A stretch of 64,000 bases of DNA from Trebonia sp963767685 (lineage in GTDB: Bacteria; Actinomycetota; Actinomycetes; Streptosporangiales; Streptosporangiaceae), in NCBI GenBank assembly GCA_963767685.1, contig CAVYEZ010000010.1, positions 571,671 through 635,670 of the forward strand, in the 5' to 3' direction. A program made the position numbers and the translations under genes. The notes under the pieces were generated by a model that ran no database searches, was not told the DNA's origin, and was given only the letters and a program-made list of their open reading frames with translations. The stretch's first letter is position 1. Each line of letters starts with the position of its first letter. This document shows positions 9,066 to 17,582 of the stretch, one piece after another.

Positions 9066-9881
9066 ATGGACGAGCTGCGGGGAAAGGTGGCCTTCGTCAC
9101 CGGGTCGGCCGGGGGCATCGGGCTCGGGATCGCCCGCGCCTTCGCGCACGCGGGCATGAAGATCGTGCTCTCTGACGTCGACGAGGTCACGCTGCAGCAG
9201 TCCGCCGCCGAGCTGAAGGAGACGGGCACCGACGTCATGGCGGTCCCGCTGGACGTGACGGACCGGGAAGGCTGGGCCCGCGCGGCCCGCGACGTGCCCG
9301 CGGCGATGGGCCCGGTCCAGCTGCTGGTGAATAACGCCGGGGTGAGCACTAACGGAATGCCGTTCGCCGAGATCGGCCCGGATCTGTGGGACCGCGTGCT
9401 CAGCATCAACCTGACCGGCGTGTACAACGGCGTGCACTACTTCCTCGCGGGCATGCGGGCCGCCGGCGGCGGCCACATCGTCAACACGTCGTCGATGGGC
9501 GGCCTGGTCGGCTTCCCCGGCCTCTCGCCCTACGCCGCGACCAAGTTCGGTGTCGTCGGGCTATCGGAATCCCTGCGCGCCGAACTCGCCCCGGACGGGA
9601 TCGGGGTCAGCGTGCTGTGCCCGGGCGGCGTCCGGTCCCGGCTCTGGCGCACCTCCCGCGCCGTGCGCGGGCTGCCGGACACCGACACCCCGCCGGACGA
9701 CGTGAGCGGTCAGTCGGCCAACGCGGCGATGCTGCCGGAGGAGGTGGGCCGCCGGGTGCTAGACGCCGTTACCGCGAACGAGCTGTACATCATCACCCAC
9801 CCGGAAATGCGGGACCTCATCACGCAGAGCAATGACCAGCTGCTGCGCGCATTCGACCGAGCGGCGGCGTTTACCCTGTAA
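9066..9881 (+). CDS. Short-chain dehydrogenase/reductase
   Basis: 271 residues. Cofactor motif TGSAGGIGLG (about 13-22), NNAGV (about 91-95), catalytic Ser in NTSSMGG and YAATK (about 158-162) give the classical SDR set. It probably oxidises or reduces a hydroxyl/keto group with NAD(P)(H); the substrate is unknown. ACGGAGGACGC precedes the ATG. It lies between the response regulator and the histidine kinase gene, whose start is 68 bp downstream, so it probably belongs to the same transcription unit or regulon. The C-terminal ~70 residues carry the variable substrate loop. Confidence 0.9.
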   Translation: MDELRGKVAFVTGSAGGIGLGIARAFAHAGMKIVLSDVDEVTLQQSAAELKETGTDVMAVPLDVTDREGWARAARDVPAAMGPVQLLVNNAGVSTNGMPFAEIGPDLWDRVLSINLTGVYNGVHYFLAGMRAAGGGHIVNTSSMGGLVGFPGLSPYAATKFGVVGLSESLRAELAPDGIGVSVLCPGGVRSRLWRTSRAVRGLPDTDTPPDDVSGQSANAAMLPEEVGRRVLDAVTANELYIITHPEMRDLITQSNDQLLRAFDRAAAFTL

Positions 9882-9949
9882 GGCCGCTCCGCTTATGCTG
9901 GCTGGGCCGCGCCCCAGCCAGTCACGCTCACGGCCGGTAGCAGGAGGCC

Positions 9950-11425
9950 GTGGTGGAAGTCGCGCGGGAGACGGCCGGCCCGCGGCCGGCCGGCCGGGCC
10001 GTACTGGACCGGCACGGCATCTACCTGGAGCTGGACGACACGGCCAGGGACCTGCTCGGCCTGCGTGCCACGGACGCGGTGGGGTCGGCGGGCTTCGCGC
10101 CCATTCCCGTCGACGCGCACGAGGTCTGGTGGCTGGAACAGCGGCCAGAGATCACGCCGGTCCCCCTCGTCTGCTCGCTTGCCGCGGACCCGCCCGGTAA
10201 CCGGTGGGCGCTGAGCCTGACGCCCGCACCCGACGAGTCCGCGATCCGGGAGACCGTGTGGCGGTACGCGGAACAGGCCGTCGGAGAGGTCGCGACCCGG
10301 GACCTGGACGCGATGATCCACACGCTGAGCGGCGCGCTCGGAAGACTGTGCGGATTCGTGGGCTGCCTGATCGTGCTGATCGACGAGCAGACCGGCGAGC
10401 CGGTCTTCGCGGGCGGGGAGGGGATGGACCGCGAGCACCTTGCCGCGCTGCAAGAGAACCGGCGCCGGGGCGCCCCGATGGTCATCTGGCAGGCCTTCGA
10501 AGAAAACCGGATCGTCGTCAGGCGCGAGTGGGTCAGGCATGTCCGGCAGGACCCGCGGCTGGCCCCGATCCGGGCGTTTGTCGAGCTCCAGCCGGACCCC
10601 GGCCTGGCGTTCCTGGCCATCCCGATGCGGTGCGCGGGCAGGCAGGTCGGCGTGGTGACGGGCAGCGTCCAGGACCCCGCGATGATCACGCCGGGCCGGG
10701 TGAGCCTGTGGTGCCGGCTCGCGGACCAGACCGCACTCGCCCTCTGCTACGCGGAGGCGCTCCAGGCCGCCCGCGCGTCGGGCGGCGACCGGGAGCGGCA
10801 GCGGCTCAACGAGGAACTGCACGACACGGTGGGCCAGGACGTGTTCGCGCTGAAGATGCTGGCCGCGCGGGCCGAGGTCATCGCGCGCCGGGCGAGCGGC
10901 CCCGAGGTCGCAGGCCTGGTAAGCGAGCTGCGGGCGCTGGCCGACACCGTCGACTCCGGGATGCGCGGGCTGATCGGCGAGCGTCGGCGCGCCGGCCCCG
11001 TCCAACCCTTGTCCGAGCGGCTGACCGGGCTCGCCCGGGAGGTGGGGTCTCGTTCTGGCGTAGACGTCCAGGTCCTGGTCAGCGGCGACTGGGACCACCT
11101 GAGCGCGGGCTGCGGCGAGACCGTGGTGCGGATCGCGGCGGAGGCGCTGCACAACATCGAGAAGCACGCCCACGCCCGGACGGCGGCGCTGCGCGTCACG
11201 GGGGACGAGGGCGCGCCGGGCATGCTGCTGATCGAAGTGACCGACGACGGCCAGCGGTTCGACCCGGACGCGGTCAGCTCGGCCAGCTTCGGCCTGACCT
11301 TCATCCGCGAGCGGGCCGCCGGGTACGGCGGCTCGGTCGAAGTGAGCACGGATCCCCGCACCACGCTGCGGGTCCGGCTCCGGCCCGCCTTCGAATCGGA
11401 GTGGGACGCGGCCGTCCACGGTTAG
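9950..11425 (+). CDS. Soluble GAF-domain sensor histidine kinase (HisKA_3 type)
   Basis: 491 residues from GTG 9950, preceded by CAGGAGG. No transmembrane segment is seen, so it should sense a cytoplasmic signal. Residues 1-100 form a small sensory domain of unclear type. About 110-265 look like a GAF domain (FVGCLIVLIDEQTGEPVFAG through LAIPMRCAGRQVGVVTG). The HisKA_3 box LNEELHDTVGQD has its phospho-acceptor His near residue 290. The HATPase_c domain contains EALHNIEKHAHA and a DDGQRFDP segment. This is the NarX/DegS-like class that pairs with LuxR-type response regulators, here the gene at 8248. It ends 5 bp before the second 16-bp palindrome. Confidence 0.92.
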   Translation: MVEVARETAGPRPAGRAVLDRHGIYLELDDTARDLLGLRATDAVGSAGFAPIPVDAHEVWWLEQRPEITPVPLVCSLAADPPGNRWALSLTPAPDESAIRETVWRYAEQAVGEVATRDLDAMIHTLSGALGRLCGFVGCLIVLIDEQTGEPVFAGGEGMDREHLAALQENRRRGAPMVIWQAFEENRIVVRREWVRHVRQDPRLAPIRAFVELQPDPGLAFLAIPMRCAGRQVGVVTGSVQDPAMITPGRVSLWCRLADQTALALCYAEALQAARASGGDRERQRLNEELHDTVGQDVFALKMLAARAEVIARRASGPEVAGLVSELRALADTVDSGMRGLIGERRRAGPVQPLSERLTGLAREVGSRSGVDVQVLVSGDWDHLSAGCGETVVRIAAEALHNIEKHAHARTAALRVTGDEGAPGMLLIEVTDDGQRFDPDAVSSASFGLTFIRERAAGYGGSVEVSTDPRTTLRVRLRPAFESEWDAAVHG

Positions 11426-11430
11426 CGAAC

Positions 11431-11446
11431 CGCGACAGGTGTCGCG
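11431..11446. promoter_or_regulatory. Operator candidate, copy 2 (CGCGACAGGTGTCGCG)
   Basis: Exact reverse complement of the 16-mer at 8966-8981. It sits 93 bp before the aldolase start and 5 bp after the kinase stop, where the promoter of the aldolase-cyclase-MFS operon would be. Confidence 0.6.
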
Positions 11447-11492
11447 CCCGTAACCGAGTCAGGCGGCAATTCCCCGCGGTACTGGCCTTTTG

Positions 11493-11524
11493 CGAATGTG
11501 AAGCCAGCGAGCTGATCACATTCG
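11493..11524. promoter_or_regulatory. Inverted repeat in the aldolase leader
   Basis: CGAATGTGA (11493-11501) pairs exactly with TCACATTCG (11516-11524), with a 14-nt loop, ending right at the AAGGAG ribosome binding site. It could be a second operator or an RNA hairpin affecting initiation. Confidence 0.35.
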
Positions 11525-11538
11525 AAGGAGAGCCGCAT

Positions 11539-12318
11539 ATGCGAGCGCCGCATCGTCGTATCAGGACCAAGCTGGAGGCAGGCGAGCGCGCCTTCGGGGC
11601 CACGATCCAGCTGCCCAGCCCCGACAGCGTGGAGATCGCCGGCCGCGCGGGCCTTGACTTCGCCTGGATCGACGCCGAGCACGGCACCATGGACCTCGGC
11701 GACATCGCCCTGCTCATCCGGGCCGCCGACGCCGTCGGAATCGACGCGATCGTCCGCGTCCCCGACCACAGCCCGAGCTTCATCCAGCGCGTCCTCGACG
11801 CCGGCGCCGCCGGGATCATGGCACCGCACGTGCGGACCGTCGCCGAGGCCGCCGGCATCGTGGCGGCGGCGAAGTACGCGCCGGCCGGCATCCGCGGCGC
11901 TTGCCCCTCGATCCGCGCGGTCGGGCATCTGAGCACCGACTGGCCCGCGGACTCGCGGCGGGCGGACGCCGACGTGCTGGTGTTCGGGCTGATCGAGGAT
12001 CCGCAGGGAGTGGAGAGCGTCGAGGCGATCGCGAGCGAGTCCGGGCTTGACGGCCTGCTGTTCGGACCGTTCGACCTGGCGCAGTCGGCGGGCCTGGAGG
12101 GGGATGTGGCTCATCCCGACATCGTGAAGATGCACCAGCGCGTGGTCGCCGCCGTCCAGGCGGCCGGGATCGAGTACATCGCCATCCCTGGCTGGGAGCC
12201 CGGCGACCTGAGGTCGACCGCGGAGTACGCCCGGATCTTCAACATCTCCGGTGACCGCGGCGCCCTGTTCGTCGCCTTCGGCACCGCCCTCGCCGACGCC
12301 GTCAAGGGGCTGGCATGA
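11539..12318 (+). CDS. HpcH/HpaI-family class II aldolase
   Basis: 259 residues from ATG 11539 (AAGGAG six bases upstream). The reading frame stays open far upstream inside the kinase gene, but that part is a shadow. Family marks: FAWIDAEHGTMD (about 37-48, with the conserved His), RVPDHSP, GAAGIMAPHVRT (metal-binding loop region) and GLLFGPFDLAQS. HpcH/HpaI enzymes cleave 2-keto-3-deoxy or 4-hydroxy-2-oxo acids to pyruvate or an oxoacid plus an aldehyde, using a divalent metal. The stop overlaps the next start (ATGA), so it is translationally coupled to the cyclase gene. The exact substrate is unknown. Confidence 0.9.
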   Translation: MRAPHRRIRTKLEAGERAFGATIQLPSPDSVEIAGRAGLDFAWIDAEHGTMDLGDIALLIRAADAVGIDAIVRVPDHSPSFIQRVLDAGAAGIMAPHVRTVAEAAGIVAAAKYAPAGIRGACPSIRAVGHLSTDWPADSRRADADVLVFGLIEDPQGVESVEAIASESGLDGLLFGPFDLAQSAGLEGDVAHPDIVKMHQRVVAAVQAAGIEYIAIPGWEPGDLRSTAEYARIFNISGDRGALFVAFGTALADAVKGLA

Positions 12319-13262
12319 ACCCCGAAGAAGTCATCGGGTACTTCAAGACCCTGTCCAACTGGGGACGCTGGGGAGACGACGACCGGCTGGGCACCCTCAA
12401 CCTGATCACGCCCGAGTGCCGCCGCCAGGCAGCGGCCCTCGTCCGGACCGGCGAGGTCATCTCGCTGTCGCGGGACATCGACCCGGAGAACCCCGACCCG
12501 CTCGGCTCCGGCATCGCGGTCGTGCAGCGGTTCATGGGCATCGGGGAGGTCTCACACCACGTAGGCAAGGGCGCCTCCCGGTTCGACGCGGTGACCGACT
12601 ACGTCGGAATCGCCGCGCACGGGTCCAACACCCACCTGGACGGGCTGGCGCACTACTCGTGGGACGGCAAGAACTACAACGGGTTCGACTTCGAGGAGAA
12701 CACCTCGATCGGCGGCGCCAGGAAGCTCTCGATCCACCACGCCAGCGACGGCATCGTCAGCCGCGGCGTGCTGCTGGACGTCTGCGCGCTGTACGGCGTC
12801 GAGTGGCTCGAGCCTGGCCAGGCGATCGGGCCCGACGAGCTCGCCGCCGCCGAGGCCCGCCAGGGCGTGACGGCCGGGCCGGGTGACGTGCTCCTGATCC
12901 ACACCGGGCACGTCGCGCGGACGCTGGCCAACGGCCCGGCGGACGGCTCTGGCGGGATTCCGCCGCAGGCGGGACTCAGCGCCGCCTGCCTGCCCTACCT
13001 GCGGGAGCGGGACGTCGCGGCACTCGGCAGCGACGCCATCCAGGACGTGCAGCCGTCCGGGTTCGACAGCTTCGAACTGCTCCGGCCGGTCCACAACGTC
13101 GCCCTGGTCGCCCTCGGCCTCTGGCTCATCGACAACATGCAGCTCACCGAGCTGGCGCGGGCATGCGCGGGCGATGGCCGGTGGACATTCTTCTTTGCCA
13201 TGCTCCCCTGGCGCATGACCGGCGTCACCTCCAGCGCCACCAACCCCATCGCGATGTTCTGA
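12315..13262 (+). CDS. Cyclase/kynurenine-formamidase-like metal-dependent hydrolase (PF04199 family)
   Basis: 315 residues. The metal-binding signature appears as GSNTHLDGLAHYSWDG (about 97-112), with His and Asp ligands, and the domain continues through GDVLLIHTGH. This is the layout of the 'cyclase family', which includes arylformamidase and isatin hydrolase. It probably hydrolyses an amide or lactone of a small ring compound, feeding the aldolase/SDR reactions encoded beside it. It overlaps the aldolase stop by 4 bp and is followed after 27 bp by the MFS gene. Confidence 0.87.
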   Translation: MNPEEVIGYFKTLSNWGRWGDDDRLGTLNLITPECRRQAAALVRTGEVISLSRDIDPENPDPLGSGIAVVQRFMGIGEVSHHVGKGASRFDAVTDYVGIAAHGSNTHLDGLAHYSWDGKNYNGFDFEENTSIGGARKLSIHHASDGIVSRGVLLDVCALYGVEWLEPGQAIGPDELAAAEARQGVTAGPGDVLLIHTGHVARTLANGPADGSGGIPPQAGLSAACLPYLRERDVAALGSDAIQDVQPSGFDSFELLRPVHNVALVALGLWLIDNMQLTELARACAGDGRWTFFFAMLPWRMTGVTSSATNPIAMF

Positions 13263-13289
13263 ACCAGCCTCAACGAAAGGAGCGGAGAT

Positions 13290-14825
13290 ATGTCAGTGCC
13301 GAACGTCTCCACTACCACGGCATCCGCCGTAGACCGAAGATTGCAGGCGGCCGGGATCGAGGTCGAGACCGCTGTCGCCTTGATGGGCTGCCTGATCATC
13401 CTCGGGGCCGACGCGCAGGGCCTGTCCCTGATTCCGCTCGTGTCCAGCCTTGAGAAAACCTACTCGCTCAGCCCCGGCCAGGCCTCCTGGGTCCTGTCCG
13501 CGCCCGGCGTGGTCGCGGCGGGCTGCATCCCGACGTTCTCCCGGCTTGGCGACCGGTTCGGCATGCGGGCCCTCGTGCTGGCGAGCCTGGTGATCGCGTT
13601 CTTCGCCAACCTGGTGTGCGCCCTGGCCCCGTCTTTCCCGCTGCTCGTGACGGGGCGGGCGGTGCTTGGCATGAGCGCGGCCCTGCCGCTGATCTACGCC
13701 ATCCTCCGCGCCCGGGGCAGCAGCGAGCGCCGCACCACCAGGGGCGTCGCCCTGATCACGCTCGCCTCGGGCGTCGGCGTCGCCGTTGCCTACCTGCTCA
13801 GCGGCTTCATCATCCAGGCCAACGGCGGCGTGCGGGACGTGCTCTGGGCGCTGACCATTTTGAGCGGGATCACCGTGCTGGCCTCGTGGTGGCTGCTGCC
13901 CGACACCCCCGCGCGGTCCGCCGAGCCAATCGACTGGGCGGGCGCGGCCCTGGTATCCATCGGCCTGGTCGGCGTCGTGCTGGCGATCACCGAGGGTAGC
14001 ACCTGGGGCTGGTCGTCCGCGCCGGTCCTGGTGTCGCTCATCGGAGGGCTTGCGGTCCTGGGCCTGTGGGTGCTGCTCGAGATGCGGCGGCGTTACCCGC
14101 TGGTCAATGTCCGCCGGGTGTGCAACCGGGTCGCACTGCCCTCGTTCATCGTGGTCGCGGTCACCGGCACGATGGCGGGCTATACCAACCTGGCCCAGTC
14201 CACCTACGTCCAGCTGCCCACGGTGACCGGGTACGGGCTTGGCCTGACCGTGCTTCAGTCCGCCTACGTCTTGTGCGCGATCGCGGCGGGCGAGATCGTC
14301 GGCGGCACCATCGCCGGCGGGATCATCAGCCGCCACGGGCCCCGGCGGGTCATGGTCATCGGCTGCGCCGTCATCGCGGCAAACTTCGCGGTGCTCGCCG
14401 CCAGCCACAACGGCGTCTGGCACTTCGCGGTCTGGGACTTCGTGTGGGGGTTCGCGTTCGTCTTCGTCTACTCGGCCGCCAACGCCGCGTTCCTGGCCGA
14501 CGCCACCCCGCCGGAGGCCGCCATGTACGTCTCCGCCAACACGGTCGTTTCTTCCGCGGCCGCGGGGATCGGGCCCGCGCTCTTCACCGCCATCCTCACG
14601 TCCCGGTTCATTCCGCACACCCCGATACCGGACCCGGTCGTCTTCACCCACATGTGGGTCTACGCCGCCGTGGCCTCGGTCGTCATCGGGGCGTTCGCGC
14701 TGCTCATCCGGCGCCCCCGCTACGTGCCCGCGGCCGGGCCTGGCGGCGCCGGCGCCGATCAGGCGAGCGGCGCGCCTGCGGCCGGCGGCATGGAGACGGC
14801 GGCTGGCGACCCGGCCACCGCCTGA
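13290..14825 (+). CDS. MFS transporter (DHA2-like)
   Basis: 511 residues with about 14 hydrophobic segments. LGDRFGMRALVLAS (about residues 88-101) is the conserved loop 2-3 of the major facilitator superfamily, and GRAVLGMSAALPLIYAILR follows. A polar Ala/Gly tail closes the protein. AAAGGAGCGGAG precedes the ATG. Third gene of the aldolase-cyclase operon, so uptake of the substrate or export of a product or inhibitor of that pathway is the natural guess. Confidence 0.9.
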   Translation: MSVPNVSTTTASAVDRRLQAAGIEVETAVALMGCLIILGADAQGLSLIPLVSSLEKTYSLSPGQASWVLSAPGVVAAGCIPTFSRLGDRFGMRALVLASLVIAFFANLVCALAPSFPLLVTGRAVLGMSAALPLIYAILRARGSSERRTTRGVALITLASGVGVAVAYLLSGFIIQANGGVRDVLWALTILSGITVLASWWLLPDTPARSAEPIDWAGAALVSIGLVGVVLAITEGSTWGWSSAPVLVSLIGGLAVLGLWVLLEMRRRYPLVNVRRVCNRVALPSFIVVAVTGTMAGYTNLAQSTYVQLPTVTGYGLGLTVLQSAYVLCAIAAGEIVGGTIAGGIISRHGPRRVMVIGCAVIAANFAVLAASHNGVWHFAVWDFVWGFAFVFVYSAANAAFLADATPPEAAMYVSANTVVSSAAAGIGPALFTAILTSRFIPHTPIPDPVVFTHMWVYAAVASVVIGAFALLIRRPRYVPAAGPGGAGADQASGAPAAGGMETAAGDPATA

Positions 14826-14863
14826 CCGATCTTGCTGATTGATCGTGCGAAAGGAAATCTCCG

Positions 14864-14995
14864 GTGCGAGGCCTCACCGGGAAGGTCGCGGTCGTCACCG
14901 GCGGCGCCCGCGGCGCCGGGCTTAACGGATCGGGGCCCTGCGGTAAACGGGACTCGGATTGGCCGGGCCGATCACGCACTTACCTCCTGGCGTGA
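14864..14995 (+). pseudogene. Truncated SDR gene (5' fragment only)
   Basis: Starts with GTG 14864 behind a proper AAAGGAAA site and reads MRGLTGKVAVVTGGARGAG, an unmistakable SDR N-terminus with its TGxxxGxG motif. After residue 19 the similarity stops abruptly and the frame runs into unrelated sequence and a TGA. It is the expected fourth gene of the aldolase-cyclase-MFS operon, deleted downstream of about 14920. The junction lies 45 bp before a hairpin. Confidence 0.75.
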
Positions 14996-15001
14996 TCGGC
15001 C
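14966..15001. terminator. Perfect 12-bp stem hairpin
   Basis: GGCCGATCACGC (14966-14977) pairs with GCGTGATCGGCC (14990-15001) across a 12-nt loop. It lies after the truncated SDR and before the PAP2-kinase gene, so it probably ends the catabolic operon's transcript. No U-run is present, as is common in high-G+C actinobacteria. Confidence 0.5.
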
Positions 15002-15119
15002 GGGCGATCGTAGCCGGGGATTTGCGTTGGATGCGTAATTTGCCGCGCTCGTGGTAGTTGATACGGCACCTGCCGTGGCACTGGCCGCGGTGGCGCCCTT
15101 CGACCCAGAGGAGCGCACG

Positions 15120-16568
15120 GTGGCCCTGCGCAAGCGGATCGCTTCGACCGACCGGCGGCTCCTCGGCCATTTGACGGCCGCCGACCGGCCCGCGCTTGAA
15201 GATGCGATGTCGAAGCTCGGCCGGGCCGCGGATCACGGCCTGCTGTGGATCGCGGTGGCGGCCGCGCTCGGGACCAGGCGGAACAAGTGGACTCGCCGGG
15301 CGGCCTTGCGCGGGCTGGCGGCCCTGGCGATCGCCAGCACGGCCGCTAACGTGGTCGGCAAGCAGCTCGTCGGCCGGGCCCGCCCCGACCTGCCGCTGAA
15401 CTCGGCGAGGCTGGCGAGGACACCCAGGACCACGTCGTTCCCCTCGGGCCACGCCGCGTCCGCGGCGGCGTTCGCCACCGGGGTGGCGCTCGAGGTGCCG
15501 GCCCTCGCCGTGCCCGTCGGCGGCCTGGCGGCTGCCGTCGGCGTGTCGCGCGTGGTCTCGCGGGTGCACTACCCGGCGGACGTGCTCGCGGGCTTCGCGC
15601 TTGGCGCCGCCGCCGGGCTGGTGACGCTGCGCTGGTGGCCGCGGCGTCCGACCGAGCCCGCCGCCGCGGCGCGGCCGCGGCACCCGGCCCCGGCGTCGCC
15701 CGACGGCTCGGGCCTGGTGCTCATCGTCAACTCCAGCGCGGGCAGCGCCTCGGCCGAGCTCGCGGACTCGCTCAGCGCCGTGCTCCCCGCCGCCGAGATC
15801 ATCACGGCAACCGCCGATGACGACCTGGAGAGCCTGTTCATCAAGGCAGCGACGCGAGCGCGGATCATCGGCGTCGCGGGCGGGGACGGCTCGATCAGGC
15901 TCGCCGCCGGGATCGCCGCCGACGCCGGGCTGCCGCTGCTGGTCCTGCCGGCCGGTACCTTCAATCACTTCGCCGCCGACCTCGGGGTCGAATCGGTGGA
16001 GGACGCGCTGGCGGCGCTGCGCGACGGGGACAGCGTCCTGGTCGACGTGGCGACCGCCGACGGCGCGGCCTTCCTCAACACCGCGAGCACCGGCGTCTAC
16101 GTCGACCTCGTCAAGGCGCGGGAGAAGCTTGAGCCGACGGTCGGAAAGTGGCCCGCCATGCTGCTCGGCCTCGTCGGCGTGCTGCGCACGAGCAGGCCGG
16201 TCGACCTGATCGTGAACGGCCGCCGCCGCCAGGTATGGCTGCTTTTCGCCGGCAACTGCCGGTATGAGCCCGCGGGCGCCGCCCCCGCCTACCGGCCCGA
16301 CCTGGCCGACGGAAACCTCGATGTGCGCCTGGTCGACGGCTCCCAGCCGTTCGCCAGGACCCGGCTGATCGTCGCGGTGCTGCTCGGCACGCTCGGCCGG
16401 TGCCGCGTCTACCAGACCTGGTCGGCCGCGTCGGTGCGGATCGCGTCGCCTTCCGGCGGCCCGGTCTCACTGTGCCTCGATGGCGAGGCGACGGAGATGA
16501 AGCGGTCGATCAGCCTGGTCAAGCGGCCGAAGAAGCTGCTGGTCTACCGCCGGCTGGCGGGCGAATGA
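15120..16568 (+). CDS. PAP2 phosphatase-diacylglycerol kinase fusion protein
   Basis: 482 residues from GTG 15120, chosen because GAGGAG sits six bases upstream; an in-frame GTG at 15051 would add 23 residues. The N-terminal PAP2 domain has the three phosphatase motifs KQLVGRARP, PSGH and SRVVSRVHYPADV (within about residues 78-180) and hydrophobic helices. After a Pro/Ala linker (about 190-210) comes a DAGK/sphingosine-kinase catalytic domain with GGDGS and LPAGTFNHFA. PAP2 removes phosphate from a lipid phosphate and DAGK adds it, so the fusion suggests membrane lipid phosphate turnover. The fusion architecture recurs in actinobacteria; the physiological substrate is unknown. Confidence 0.88.
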   Translation: MALRKRIASTDRRLLGHLTAADRPALEDAMSKLGRAADHGLLWIAVAAALGTRRNKWTRRAALRGLAALAIASTAANVVGKQLVGRARPDLPLNSARLARTPRTTSFPSGHAASAAAFATGVALEVPALAVPVGGLAAAVGVSRVVSRVHYPADVLAGFALGAAAGLVTLRWWPRRPTEPAAAARPRHPAPASPDGSGLVLIVNSSAGSASAELADSLSAVLPAAEIITATADDDLESLFIKAATRARIIGVAGGDGSIRLAAGIAADAGLPLLVLPAGTFNHFAADLGVESVEDALAALRDGDSVLVDVATADGAAFLNTASTGVYVDLVKAREKLEPTVGKWPAMLLGLVGVLRTSRPVDLIVNGRRRQVWLLFAGNCRYEPAGAAPAYRPDLADGNLDVRLVDGSQPFARTRLIVAVLLGTLGRCRVYQTWSAASVRIASPSGGPVSLCLDGEATEMKRSISLVKRPKKLLVYRRLAGE

Positions 16569-16595
16569 CCGGTTCAGTTCCCACTGGAGGTAGCT

Positions 16596-17456
16596 ATGGT
16601 TACGCGCACGTCCTTCCGCAGTTCCGCCCGCCGGAGATCGGCGCCCCGGTCCGGCCGGCCCGCCCGGTCCGGCCGGTCCGGCCGGGGCATGGCGTGGCTG
16701 GCCCGGGCCGGGCTGGTGGCCCGCGGCCTGATGTACGTCCTGATCGGCATCATCGCCGTCCAGGTCGCCATCGACGGGTCGCACCAGCAGGCTGACCGAA
16801 CCGGTGCCGTGCGCCTGGTGGCGCAGACCGCGTTCGGAACGGCGATCCTGTGGCTGCTGGTGATCGGATTCGCCGGCATGACGCTGTGGCGGCTGTCGGA
16901 AGCCGCCTGGGGCAGCCCGGGAGCCGGCGGCCGCAAGGCCAGCAAGCGGCTGGCGAACCTCGCCCGCGCCGTGTTCTACGCGCTGGTCACCTACGGGATC
17001 CTGAAGTACGCGCTCGGCGTCGGCCAGCCCTCGTCCAGCGACCGCCAGTCACAGGACCTGACCGCTGATGCGCTGAAGTACCAGGGCGGCCAGGTGGTCG
17101 TCGCGCTCGCTGGTGTCGTCATCGTGATCGCCGGCCTGTACGTCATCTACCGCGCGTACAAGCTCAAGTTCCTCAGGCACCTGCGCATGGGGTCGGCCTC
17201 GCCGCGGACCAGGAAGGTCGTCACGCGGCTGGGCCAGGTCGGCGGGATCGCGCGCGGCCTGGTCTTCGCGACCATCGGCGTCTTCCTGGTCATCGCGGCC
17301 AAGGACGCTAACCCGAAGCAGGCCAAGGGCATCGACTCCGCGCTGCGGGCGCTCGCGCACACGCCACTCGGCCCGTGGCTGCTCGTCGTGGTGGCGATCG
17401 GCCTGGTGATGTTCGGCGTCTACTCGTGGTGCGAGGCCAGGTGGCGCGCCGTCTGA
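16596..17456 (+). CDS. DUF1206 membrane protein
   Basis: 286 residues. After a basic Arg/Ser-rich N-terminus (1-35) there are six transmembrane segments arranged as three similar pairs. Each pair is introduced by an AR(A/G)L or GIARGLVF type motif (ARAGLVARGLMYVLIG, ARAVFYALVTYGILK, GGIARGLVFATIGVFLV). That threefold repeat defines DUF1206. The function is unknown. CTGGAGG precedes the ATG. It lies 27 bp after the lipid-kinase fusion, so the two are probably cotranscribed and end at the strong terminator at 17517. Confidence 0.87.
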   Translation: MVTRTSFRSSARRRSAPRSGRPARSGRSGRGMAWLARAGLVARGLMYVLIGIIAVQVAIDGSHQQADRTGAVRLVAQTAFGTAILWLLVIGFAGMTLWRLSEAAWGSPGAGGRKASKRLANLARAVFYALVTYGILKYALGVGQPSSSDRQSQDLTADALKYQGGQVVVALAGVVIVIAGLYVIYRAYKLKFLRHLRMGSASPRTRKVVTRLGQVGGIARGLVFATIGVFLVIAAKDANPKQAKGIDSALRALAHTPLGPWLLVVVAIGLVMFGVYSWCEARWRAV

Positions 17457-17516
17457 CGGCGGCCCGCGAACCGGGCGAACCGGGCGCCGCGCGGGGCGTC
17501 GCCCGGTCGCCAGGAA

Positions 17517-17564
17517 GATAGTGGATCGCTGGCCACGCTATCGCGGGGTCAGCGATCCACTATC
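17517..17564. terminator. Bidirectional terminator hairpin
   Basis: GATAGTGGATCGCTG (17517-17531) pairs perfectly with 17550-17564. Flanking CCAGGAA/TTCCTGG extends the stem with a small bulge. It lies between the convergent stops at 17456 and 17583. Confidence 0.75.
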
Positions 17565-17582
17565 TCTTTCCTGGCCGGGAGG

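Noticed and set aside
10204..11538. Long open frame upstream of the aldolase, in phase with it
   Set aside because: It overlaps the kinase gene in another frame and is Arg/Pro-rich; the aldolase has its own start and ribosome binding site at 11539.
13293..14651. 450-codon minus-strand frame antisense to the MFS gene
   Set aside because: Composition is Asp/Gly/Arg/His noise; the plus strand encodes clear transmembrane helices.
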